60,000 bases of DNA. Origin: Takakia lepidozioides. Lineage: Eukaryota > Streptophyta > Takakiopsida > Takakiales > Takakiaceae. Of the stretch, positions 44,493 through 53,845 are shown piece by piece (the stretch's first letter is position 1; each line of letters begins with the position of its first letter). The stretch lies in assembly GCA_030704615.1 (NCBI GenBank), contig CM060731.1, forward strand, positions 65,454,756 to 65,514,755, written 5' to 3'. The translations under genes and the position numbers were made by a program. Below the pieces are notes generated by a model. The model saw nothing but the letters and a program-made list of their open reading frames with translations, made no database searches and was not told the DNA's origin.

Positions 44493-46010
44493 CAACAGAC
44501 AACGTGGTGGCCGATGCTTTAAGTAGAAAGCAGCAGCTCTTGTTGGTGTACAAGGGCGAGACGGCGCTCCAAAGGAAGATCCGGAAGGCTTCCCGGAAGG
44601 ATGAGCTGGCGAAGTCCGTGATGCAGGACTTGAGGATGGGGGTTAAATCGCAGTTCCACTTGCAAAATGGACTGCTCCGGTATAAGCAAAAGCGTCTCTA
44701 CGTGCCGAAGGGAGGGATCAGAGATAGCCTCTTGAGAGAATGCCATGATAGCCCGCTTGCGGGCCACGGCGGAGCCAAGCGCACTGCGGTACTCTTGAAG
44801 AAAGAGTATTTCTGGCCCAAACTGAGGGATGAGGCAGAGGAGTATGTCAAGACATGCACCACATGCCAACAAAACCGGAGCGAGTACAAAAAGCAAGCGG
44901 GGCTGTTACAACCCTTACCGATTCCAGAGGGGACTTGGGAAAGCGTCTCGATGGATTTCATGACTGCTATGCCGCTGTCAAAAGGATTCGATGCAATCAT
45001 GGTGGTGGTGGATAGGTTCAGTAAAATGGGTCATTTCATCCCCACCAAGGAGACGGCAACGGCACAGGAACCAGGCCGACTTTACTTCGCCCACGTCTTA
45101 AAGCATTATGGAGTCCCAAAGGATATTGTCTCGGACCGCGATCCAAAGTTTACGAGTAAATTTTGGAGGGCACTTTGGAAGAAGATGGGGACGAGGCTGA
45201 AGATGAGCACCGCCTTCCGACCTACGACCGACGGTCAAACAGAAAGAGTGAATTCCGTAGTGAAGCAGATCTTGCGGAATTACGTGTCGGCAGACCAAAC
45301 AGACTGGGTGGAACACTTAGACGCAGCAGAGTTCTGTTATAATAACACAGAACACTCCGCAACGGGAGTTTCCCCTTTCGTATTGGTCTATGGAAAAGCA
45401 CCTCTGGTGCCGACAAGTTGGGCCGCCCAGGACGTTGAGGAACCAGTAGCGGCGGTACTGGAAGAACGCGAGCGTTGTTGAAGCTCGCAAAGTACAACAT
45501 TGCCAAAGCTAAGAAACGGTATGAAAGGCAGGCGAATCGGAAGCGGAGGGAAGTGAAGTTTGAGGCAGGCACAGAGGTCTGGTTGAACATCAAGAATTTC
45601 CTACTACCTCCGGAAGTGAGTCCGAAGTTCGTACCTCCGTATGCGGACCCTTTCGCATTCGGAAGGTTATGAATGAGGATGTGTATGAATTGGCTGCCGG
45701 CAAACAGCAAGGTGCACCCAGTATTCCATGTCTCCCTTTTGAAGCCTTACTTCAAAGATGAAGCGCGTCCGAATCGGCATCAAGTGTTGCATCCGCCACC
45801 TATGCTGTTGGATCATGAAAATGAACATGAGTACGAGGTGGAGGCAATACTTAAGTCGAGGAGGTTCAAGAACCGAGAAACGGAGTATCTCGTCAAATGG
45901 AAGGGCTATCATCAGGTGGAGGCATCTTGGGTGCGTGCCTCAGAAATAGGAAACGCATCCGAGGCGGTTGCAGCTTTCGAAGGCGACCTTAAAAGCGGAA
46001 GAAGCGTTGA
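44493..46010 (+). pseudogene. pol: Gypsy 2 integrase and chromodomain
   Basis: The integrase is open in one frame from 44493 to about 45470. It covers the zinc-binding H-H-C-C region and all three catalytic residues (MDFMTAMP, SDRDPKF, DGQTERVNS), so it is in better shape than gypsy 1. A missing T near 45475 shifts the frame, and further breaks occur near 45650 and 45690. The chromodomain (EYLVKWKGY, about 45830-45990) is recognisable. It lacks gag, protease and most of pol. Confidence 0.88.
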
Positions 46011-46910
46011 TGGGGACATCAACCTTGGAGCGTGGGGAGGAAATGCATGCTTAGCCCGGCTTAGCTAGCTTAGGAATCCGATTGCAAAAACTTGTATTGT
46101 ACAAAACGTGCTATAAATGAAATGGCTTCCAAATGTTGTGCGTCCTATTTTGTTTGAATGGTGATGCATGGTATGGTTGGCTAGTGTGTAGAATGCATGC
46201 TAGCTTATAAAAGTGGGAGAGGTAAATTGGATTAATCGTGTGTTTGCGTAGTGCCGAAATCGGGTGACCCCCATCCAAGGGGCAAGGAAACTTGCGCCTT
46301 CTTTGGGAGTTCACGTGCTAGTGCGCACCTGGCGCGTGCACGTACTATAACTGCGCTACCGAGGGGTTTCCTTGTAGTGCGGGCTAACGCGGAAGCTACG
46401 TGCTTCCGTTCACGTACTATAATCGTGTAGCCTCGGGACAAGTCGTAGTGCGGCTTCGGCGTGTTCCCGTACCTCAGGCCATCATTCCAAGGCGGACCCA
46501 ATTGTAATGATTGGGGCGCACGGTTGGTTCAAGGTTATCTTCCTAGTCAAAGAGGGTTCCAGGTGAACCCTTGCTCAAGGTGATGCCAAAAGCGGCATCA
46601 TGAGCGGTCGCAAGCAATGTTGTTGCAGTAAGGCGATTCGATCCTCGGGGAGGATCGTTCCGTGGCCTTAAAGTAGGCCAAGAAGAGTGCACTGGGAGGA
46701 GCTGGAGAGGCTCCACCCTTGGCCGGGACTTGGAGGAAGTCGGCCGAACTAGCTAGTGGAGAGTAGAGTCAAGTGTGGGGTTTGGTTCTTTGCCATGGGA
46801 CGCCATGGTACGGAAACAAACTCCTTGATGTGGGACGCCACAACTTGGATGTTCGTTTCTACAAATGGACAAGACGATGAGGACATCGACTCCCTGTTGG
46901 TAGGGGTGTG

Positions 46911-47203
46911 TGTCGCGCCCCCTTGCCTTGAGAGCAGGGGGGTCGGGACACATGAGGGGCTGCCCCTGTGGTGGGGGAAGCGGCAGCGATAGGTATGGGG
47001 GCTGAAGCACCCTTGAGTGCCCAAGGCACTCAAGGAGGCGGAGGCGCTCACTAGGTGGAGCCCCGCACACCGGTTGCGGTGGGGGTGGCTCCACAAGGGG
47101 TGGTGGTAGCTTAGTGGGACTTAGTGGGGGTGGCATAGGACTCACCATGGGGGTGGAGACCTCGTGGTGGGAGTCGTGGGGAGTCTTGGGACTCATCACG
47201 GTC
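46911..47203 (+). repeat. Truncated 3' LTR of gypsy 2
   Basis: Starts with TGTCGCGC after the purine tract GGTAGGGGTGTG and matches the LTR up to ACTCATCACGGTC. It then switches to the reverse complement of a gypsy RT at 47204. The hairpin CCTTGAGTGCC is present near 47008. Confidence 0.88.
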
Positions 47204-47880
47204 AGGTGCTCCAGGTGCTCCTCCTTTGTTTTTGAATACACCAAGATGTCGTCGATGTACACGATCACAAAGTCATCCAACCACTCTTGGAAAAGGCTGT
47301 TCATCAGCGTGCTAAAAGGTCGCGGGTGCGTTGGTGAGCCCAAAAGGCATCACCAAGAACTCATACGAACCATACCTCGTCCTGCACGCGGTCTTCTCCT
47401 CATCTCCTTCCGCCACTCGAATTTGATGATTGCCGGAGCGCAGATCGATCCGGCTGAAATACTTCGCTCCTGCCAACCGATCGAAAAGGTCGTCGATCCT
47501 TGGCAAAGGGTACCAGTTTTTGATAGTCACCTTATTCAGAGCCCTGTAATCGACACACATCCGCAGCGTCCCATCCTTCTTGTCTGCAAATAGCACCGGG
47601 GCTCCGTAAGGTAACTTACTCGGATGTACCCCTTTGACATTAGATCCTTGAGCTGAGTCTTCAGCTCGACCAACTCTCTGTGGCTCAACCGGTAGGGCGC
47701 CTTGGCAGGCGGTTCCGATCCCGGTATCACCTCAATCTTGTGGTCAACTCCTCTTCGCGGTGGCAAGCCGCTTGGCAAATCCTCCGGCATCACATCATGG
47801 TATTTCTCCAAAATCCCCTTGATCCAATCTGGGCTCGGCTCTCCATCGCCTTCTCCCTTCACTTCTCTAATGTAGAGCAA
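47204..47880 (-). pseudogene. pol: Gypsy 3 reverse transcriptase, truncated
   Basis: Minus-strand RT with [70 protein letters not shown] and the active-site box FVIVYIDDILVYS (about 47230-47260). Small frameshifts occur near 47590 and 47330. The protein stops at EEHLEHL, where the sequence breaks into LTR. Confidence 0.92.
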
Positions 47881-47931
47881 AACTGGGGCTCATGTGCCTC
47901 CTCCACGGCCCACTCCCTTGCTGACAGAAGG

Positions 47932-48957
47932 TTATTCGCCCTCCACGGGTTTGGGCGTTTCCGAAACTCGTAAGACCTCGCCACCATTCCAACATGGCAG
48001 CGTGACTACCCTCTTGCGGCCATCTATGACCGCTCCGGATTTGCTCAAAAAGGTCATCCCCAAAATGAGATCCACTCCATCGATCTCGCAGACGGTGAAG
48101 TTCTCACGTCCCTCCCAACTCCCCAGTTGAAGAGGAACATCGAACGCCAACCTCGTTGCCAATTGCGGTTCTCCTTTTGCAGAACACACCTCAATAGAGG
48201 CCCCTACGTCAGTTGTCGGGAGTCCCAACTTTTGTGCCGTTGCCGGTGTCATAAAGGAGTGCGACGCTCCTATGTCCACCAACAACGACACGTTAGTTCC
48301 AGATATTATCCCATCCACGAACAATAAGTGACTCCCTTTACGCAATGCGCCAGTTTCCTGATACAACTCACAAGAATATTTGCCTACCTTGCAAGTCCTG
48401 GCGACCACCGCTTCCACCAAGCGACTGATGGTATCTTCCGACAGCTCCGTGGTTGCCCGAGTCATGTTCAATTGTCGGGGTTTCGTGCACTTCTTGGCCA
48501 TGTGCCCGGGCTCTCCGCAATTGAAACACACTCCATCAAAGGTCGCCTTCTGTCCGCCATAAGCCGCTCCACCCACTTTTCCTTTCGAAGCACCGGGTGC
48601 CGCCTTGACGTGTGAAGGCCCTCCCTTCGATTTCCACGTGCCATTGTCGCCGCGTGGCCTATCCCACTTCTTTTCCGGTCGAAAAGAGTCACCTTCCCGC
48701 CGGGTCTTCTTGTGGTTCAGCTCCGTACGGCCTTGTCTTTCACCCCTAGGGACATCTGAGAAACATTCAGCCCTCTCAATTGCCTCGTTCAAAGTCTTAG
48801 GTGGCTTCTCCTCCAACTTCCGCCTGGCCCATGGGGCCAGTCCCGCCACAAAGTTGAAGACCATTTCCGGTTCTGCCATGTCCGCGACTTCGAGCAAAAG
48901 CACATTGAAAGCCTGGACATATCCCCAAATGTCGTCTGTTTGCTTCAAATTCCTCAT
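47932..48957 (-). pseudogene. Gypsy 3 gag C-terminus and protease
   Basis: A 341-codon open stretch. The nucleocapsid zinc knuckle CFNCGEPGHMAKKC is encoded at 48487-48528. The retropepsin-like domain follows with VDIGASHSFM (48250-48279) and the later ILGMTFL / GAVIDG block. The protease active-site triad is expected to be D-S/T-G; here it reads D-I-G, one residue off. The upstream gag half is in another frame joined near 48955. Confidence 0.85.
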
Positions 48958-49547
48958 CTTGTCCCGGCAAGCCAGGACGCGTTGAGGGGTACAAACTGTC
49001 TCTTCATCAATTCCTTGAACCCACTCCAGTTCAAGGTTTCCGGGCTTAGACCTCGGTCATGAAGGCGTTTCTGCCCACATTGTTGAGCATAGCCCCTCAA
49101 ATAGGTGGGAGCCACTTCCACCCGATCCTCGTCACTCAACTTGGCCGCCCGGAAGTACTGCTCTAGCTCCAAGAGCCAGGTGTTGAGTGCCTTCCGATTT
49201 CGGACGCCCTCGAAGGTGCCTGGTTCTTTAGGCTTCACCTTGAACTTCGCCTTAGTGGAAGTGGCATTAGCCGCCCTCAACATGTCTTTCAGCGTCCCGC
49301 CAAACTGCGCCAATAACCCTTCCCAAAAGGCTGCCGGCATGGGAGGCATCTGTTGGTCGGTCGGAGCTCTCACGGATTCCTCGGGCTCCGACTCCTCGGA
49401 TTCCTCCCGCTCTTGAGCGGCCTCGTTTTCGGAAACGTGCATCGCTCCCTCAAACGGCCACCTCGGTGACACGTCACCCCCATCGGGCTCACCAGGATCA
49501 TCATCTTTTGGGCCGTTCCGCTTTCGCTTTGGCTTGCCCAACCCCAT
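48955..49547 (-). pseudogene. gag: Gypsy 3 gag N-terminal half
   Basis: I start this at the ATG of MGLGKPKRKRNG because the upstream open frame overlaps the primer-binding site. It is acidic in its first third (ESEESEPEES), followed by a capsid-like helical region (NTWLLELEQYFRAAKLSDED, LRGYAQQ). A one-base shift near 48955 separates it from the remainder. Confidence 0.8.
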
Positions 49548-49588
49548 GATGAGGCCAATCCCAAGGACAATCGCGTACTGAACTCTAA

Positions 49589-49600
49589 GCTCTGATACCA
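49589..49600 (-). other. Primer-binding site for tRNA-iMet
   Basis: The minus strand reads TGGTATCAGAGC two bases after the LTR end, the standard complement to the 3' end of initiator tRNA-Met used by many plant LTR elements. This fixes the orientation and LTR boundary of gypsy 3. Confidence 0.95.
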
Positions 49601-49602
49601 AG

Positions 49603-50324
49603 TGTCGCGCACCTCACTTCAGTAAACTCCCCTTCAAGTCATAGTTACTCGCTTTGATGCGCGCCTGACTCCCAACCTGGCCGCCGGGCCAACTTGGAGC
49701 TTCGGCTGCTCACCGGGACATAACGGTCCCCCTTCGCTCCCCCACTAAACCCTCCACCTATTTGGGCCTAGTGGAATTCCCTTTGGTAGATGGCAGTCCG
49801 GAACAGCTCCCCACTCTTTGGACGCTTTCCGGCTCGCTCGCTTACTCACTAGTTTTTGGTCACCAACGGGCTTGCACCGTTCTCGGGTTACTACTTCCCA
49901 TATATACTTCTGTAGCTGTCCGCGGGGGTTTCACAACCAGCCATGCCATTTTATGGCGAACCACACGAAAACCCTCGACTCCCGGTGATGAGTCGCGGTG
50001 AGTCTTGGCCCACTCACCACGGCCCCTATGGACCGTGATGAGTCCCAAGACTCCCCACGACTCCCACCACGAGGTCTCCGCCCCCATGGTGAGTCCTATG
50101 CCACCCCCGCTAAGTCCCACCAAGCTACCACCACCCCTTGTGGAGCCACCCCCCACCGCAACCCGGTGTGCGGGGCTCCACCTAGTGAGCGCCTCCGCCT
50201 CCTTGAGTGCCTTGGGCACTCAAGGGTGCTTCAGCCCCCCATACCTATCGCTGCCGCTGCCCCCACCACAGGGGCAGCCCCCTCATGTCCCGACCCCCCT
50301 GCTCTCAAGGCAAGGGGCGCGACA
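49603..50324 (-). repeat. 5' LTR of gypsy 3 (complete, 722 bp)
   Basis: Bounded by TGTCGCGC and GGCGCGACA as read on the plus strand. The TATA-like box is at about 49897-49905, and the CCTTGAGTGCC-type hairpin at 50203-50228. The outer flank is CCACAGTGTCTG, so it entered the same genomic site as gypsy 1 but three bases away and in the opposite orientation. Confidence 0.93.
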
Positions 50325-51631
50325 CCACAGTGTCTGTTGAGCCCTCCCCCACTGCGCCTCTCAGGTAGGGTTCGAGGTCCCACGCCAGTCACTTCTTCTC
50401 CAGTTGTGCAGCCTGCATTGCCGACCCCATCACTCTTACCCCGACAGCATGCGCCTCTCTCATCAGACCGTACCCCATGCCCAGCTTGCGGTCATCTTTT
50501 TGCGCGCATCAGAGGGCTTGCGCGACACTAGCGCACGTGTGCGGCTCTTCATCAGTCCCACACAAATGGTACTTCTCCATTTCAGCCCAGGGATGCCTCG
50601 GCGTGAGCCTGGTCACGTGAGCGCGTGAGCGCTCACGCCACGTCACCTTGCGCCAATGCCACGTCACGGGGCTCACTCCACGTCATCACACGTGAAGGCC
50701 GCGTCACCACGCGCCCAGAAAGAAGTGGAGTGTATTCCCGCGGATTGGCACCCTTTACCGCGGAAACAAGCTGGACGACATAATAAAAGTCATTGAATAA
50801 GGATGGATGAATGTCAGTTGGATGATAAACAGATGGATGAGTGTGAAAAATGAATGTAGATGGATGAATGAGGGATGGATAAGAGTAAAATGGATGAATG
50901 TATAATGGATGTCGAGCAATGACAAAAATTCATGAGGAAGATGCATGACCAAAACTTTTGACGAATGCACAACGTATATGAAATGAGTGTGGAAGGTTTG
51001 TGGGGTGGATTAAAGAGTACAGAGGATGAATGTACAATGGATGTTGAACAAAGGAAAACATTCATGAATGGAGCACGCATGAATACACTGTAGATGAATG
51101 CACAATGGATATGAGAAGAGTCAGGGAGGTTTGTGAGATGGATTCATACATATTGCAATTTAAATGAAAGTTGATTATGTGTTTATTATTTGTTCTAAAG
51201 GAACAACTACGGTGGAGGAAGGGGATTCAATGTTTTCCAGATAGTATGAAAATGAATATTAAAAGAATATAGTTCAGTCTGACTCAGAGTTAGTACAATG
51301 TATCCCCGCTTCCTCTGCATCTAAGTCTAAGTATTTTAAAACACGATCCACGCTGGATACACCTACGGCTGGGCAGTAAAAAGTCAGGGGATAGGGACTC
51401 GGCCGCGTGAAGTGCCATTGCTTCGGCATAAACAGGAAGCAGAAAATTGGAAAGGGGGCTGTCGAAAACAGACTCGCCAGAAATGACTGTATCTCCTGAA
51501 GATCCACCGCTGCCTTTCCTGAAAGACAGCATGAAAAAGTTATTACTGTAACTTTGATGTTATTGAGAAATTGAGTATGGCTCCCAAAGAGGGTTTAGCA
51601 CTTACTCACATGAAAAGTCGTTGTCGACCTT
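50325..51631 (-). mobile_element. Element M right end, copy 2 (reversed)
   Basis: Matches 31329 down to about 30030: GTGAGCG palindrome (50623-50638), ATGGATGA-rich tract (about 50795-51155), and the last exon of the methyltransferase gene. The match stops at 51631 in AAAAGTCGTTGTCGACCT, where foreign sequence starts. It resumes at 53846. Confidence 0.88.
51274..51631 (-). pseudogene. Last methyltransferase exons, copy 2 remnant
   Basis: The terminal exon (LSFRKGSGGSSGDTVISGES) ends in an acidic CTNSESD tail at 51274. A few bases of the preceding exon remain before the break at 51631. The methyltransferase core itself is missing from this copy. Confidence 0.7.
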
Positions 51632-51897
51632 GTCGTGCGCATACGTATCGCTACACAACTACATCGCTGTACAAAACCACACAACACATGTGCACACCAC
51701 ACACTAGTATACCACTAGTCCACCACTAGTCCAACCACTAGGCTACAACTAGTCAGTCACTAGGCTGCCACTATGTTGCCCACTATGGCAGTCACTAGTC
51801 CACACAATGATAAAGAAGAAGAATACAAGCACGAGCTCACAAATCTGAAGCATAAACTCATGCATATATAACCTCATCACAGAGTGCATCAAATAGT
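51632..51897. other. CACTAGT-rich minisatellite and flank
   Basis: First part of the foreign insert in element M. From about 51700 to 51815 variants of CCACTAGT(C) recur roughly every 10-16 bases. No gene is seen. Confidence 0.65.
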
Positions 51898-52663
51898 TGG
51901 CCCAATGCAGTGGCGGATGCAGGGGGCATAGTGGAGCTTTCCGCCCTCATTCTGCAAGTGGATCCTCAGCCTCCACATGCCCTTTTGGAAGCAGCAGCAC
52001 TGGTGCTTTCCAATGTGCTCCGTTTCAGCTCACAGTATTATCTCAAAGTACCAGTTGCGGTGCTTGTGAAGTTGCTGCGCCCAACCTATGAGGCAACAGT
52101 GGTGGTGGCACTGAGTGCACTGCTAGTTCTGGAGAGGGATAATGCATCTAGTGCTGAAGGCATGGCTGAGACAGGTGCAGTGGAGGCACTGTTGGAGCTA
52201 CTACGGTGCCATCAGTGCGAGGAAACTGCGGCACGCCTTGTGGAGGCCTTGTTCAATAACGTCAAAGTTCGTGACATGAAGGTGGCCAAACTTGCCATTG
52301 CATCTTTGTCACAGTACTTGCTCGACCCACAGACACGAATGCAGCCAGCAAGGCTGTTGGCAGCATTGGCATTAGGGGATCTGTTTCAGCATCAGGGCCT
52401 GTCTCGCAGTAGTGATGCAGTGTCAGCCTGTCGTGCTTTGGTGAGCTTGTTGGAGGATCAACCAAAATGAAGATGGTGGCCGTGTGCGCACTGCAGAACT
52501 TGGTGTGCAACAGCCGGTCCAACAAGCGTGCAGTGGCTGAGGCTGGGTATTCAGGTGGTACAAGAGCTCCTGGCCTCAAGCAATTCGGAAACTGTAGGGC
52601 AAGCTGCTACATTGATCAAGCTTGTCTTTTCAAACCATACCATTCAAGAGTATGCCTCGAGTG
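51898..52663 (+). pseudogene. Fragment of a cellulose-synthase-interactive (CSI1-type) ARM protein
   Basis: About 250 codons resembling the armadillo-repeat protein that links cellulose synthase complexes to cortical microtubules. Recognisable blocks are [67 protein letters not shown] and [27 protein letters not shown] and [12 protein letters not shown] follow. The family protein is over 2000 aa, so this is a small internal piece. Frame breaks lie at about 52468 and 52550. No intron is visible. It is captured cargo, not a working gene. Confidence 0.8.
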
Positions 52664-52815
52664 AAATTTCGGGCTCTATCGATTTCATCTTTGGCAATGG
52701 CCGCTCCCTATACAGAGGATGCAAGCTGCACGCAGTGGCGGATACCTTCGATTCACTGACTACACAGAAGAAGAACGAATCTCGCATGGACACTGGTTTT
52801 TCTTTCGTGGATTGC
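52664..52815 (+). pseudogene. Pectinesterase fragment fused to the ARM fragment
   Basis: Directly after YASSE the same frame continues with ISGSIDFIFGNGRSLY, then LTTQKKNES and TGFSFVDC, the conserved core of plant pectin methylesterases (family form SGSVDFIFGNG...TAQ...TGFSF). Only about 50 codons of a roughly 300-residue catalytic domain are present. The two host genes are unrelated, so the join was made by DNA rearrangement. Confidence 0.8.
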
Positions 52816-52897
52816 TTTGTTTTTGAACTGGCCTGGAGCACTTGTTTTGAAGAACCCATGCACTCCACCAGCCTGCGTAATGCCTCACGATGTGCGC

Positions 52898-53272
52898 TCA
52901 TATCTTTGCTACCAAATCCTTCACCTTCTTCTCCCCTTCTGAAGGCCTCCTGTGCCTCTTGAAACAGGCGTCTTGGACGTTGTTGGCAGCTTCACTTGCC
53001 TTCTCCTGAATGGTTTGCGCAGCGTCTGATATGGTGGAATGGAAATCCTTGCTAGCAGAGTCGGTGGAGTTCTTGGCCTTACCAACGTTACTCTCAGCAC
53101 CCTTCTTGGCATCGGATGTGGAGCCAAGGACAGCTTCTTTTAGATTCTCAGCCTGCTGTCGGATAGTCGAGCCAAGATTCTCTACCTGGTTGGTACCATC
53201 CTCCAGCTTTCTCTTGTTGGTGCGGGCAACAGAATCAGCTCGATTCTTCAGGTCAGCTGATGCCTTCCCTGC
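52898..53272 (-). pseudogene. LEA-like amphipathic helix exon (captured fragment)
   Basis: A 124-codon open stretch on the minus strand without its own ATG. It starts right after a splice acceptor (GCCGTAG|GCAGGG) and ends at TGA 52898-52900. The protein is rich in Ala, Lys, Glu, Asp and Ser with 11-residue-like helical spacing (AENLKEAVLGSTSDAKKGAE; AQTIQEKASEAANN). This resembles late-embryogenesis-abundant or related stress proteins. It is a single exon of an otherwise absent gene. The assignment is by composition and pattern only. Confidence 0.6.
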
Positions 53273-53845
53273 CTACGGCGGTGCACGGCTCTCATCCAGC
53301 CAAGCAGTCAGCAGCGCAGCCTACACACCCCACTCTTAGATATAACCACAGGTTGACAAAAATCGCAGCAGCATCTCAAGCCTCCTGTTCTGATCCCTGT
53401 GACCAAGCTATATTACAATAGTGCTTAACAAAAACAAAAACATCATATCTAGCTTAGCACTGGAAAACTAGATAGAGTCATCTCTCTCGAGTGATAAGAA
53501 AGCTAAATGACATACACTCTCAACACAAGAAACATGAAATCCATCGCTATCACTCGTTAAGATAATAGTCGAGCCAGGGGCACCCCAAGCTATGGGGACT
53601 CCACCCCACAACAACCTATACTCCCATCATAAGCACACTCAGTCCTAAACGATGCAGGAGCTCGGTCGCGTAGGCTCAACTCGAGAGAGATGAGCTACGC
53701 GACTGCCGCTCTCGTGAAGATAAGACGGGTTAGGTGTCAAACTAAACTTGACACCTGATTTAACACTTGACCTAAATCCAAGTGTTAAATACAAATAACT
53801 AGCTTTATTCTAGCTAGTTTCACACTGTGCTTATTTAACTTGACA
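53273..53845. other. Noncoding end of the foreign insert, with a cluster of stem-loops
   Basis: No gene seen. Between 53665 and 53819 four inverted repeats follow one another: 53665-53703 (GTCGCGTAG/CTACGCGAC), 53732-53756 (AGGTGTCAA/TTGACACCT, 7-nt loop), 53758-53790 (ATTTAACACTTG/CAAGTGTTAAAT, 9-nt loop) and 53797-53819 (AACTAGCT/AGCTAGTT). Confidence 0.75.

Larger units (their letters stand above)
44493..47203 (+). mobile_element. Gypsy 2: chromovirus 3' half
   Basis: Begins abruptly at the RNase H end (NVVADALSRK) and continues through integrase, chromodomain and 3' noncoding tract. The first 293 bp of the 3' LTR follow (46911-47203). Both ends are breakpoints: LINE on the left, reversed gypsy reverse transcriptase on the right. 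It is closely related to gypsy 1. Confidence 0.88.
47204..50324 (-). mobile_element. Gypsy 3: chromovirus 5' half, reversed
   Basis: On the minus strand: 5' LTR, primer-binding site, gag with zinc knuckle, protease, and reverse transcriptase to just after the catalytic YIDD box. It is then cut at 47204 against the LTR of gypsy 2. It supplies precisely the part that gypsy 1 and 2 lack, so together they describe the whole family. Confidence 0.9.

Noticed and set aside
48605-48985. Plus-strand frame opposite gypsy 3 gag
   Set aside because: It is the complement of the zinc-knuckle/gag coding strand, so it is a shadow.
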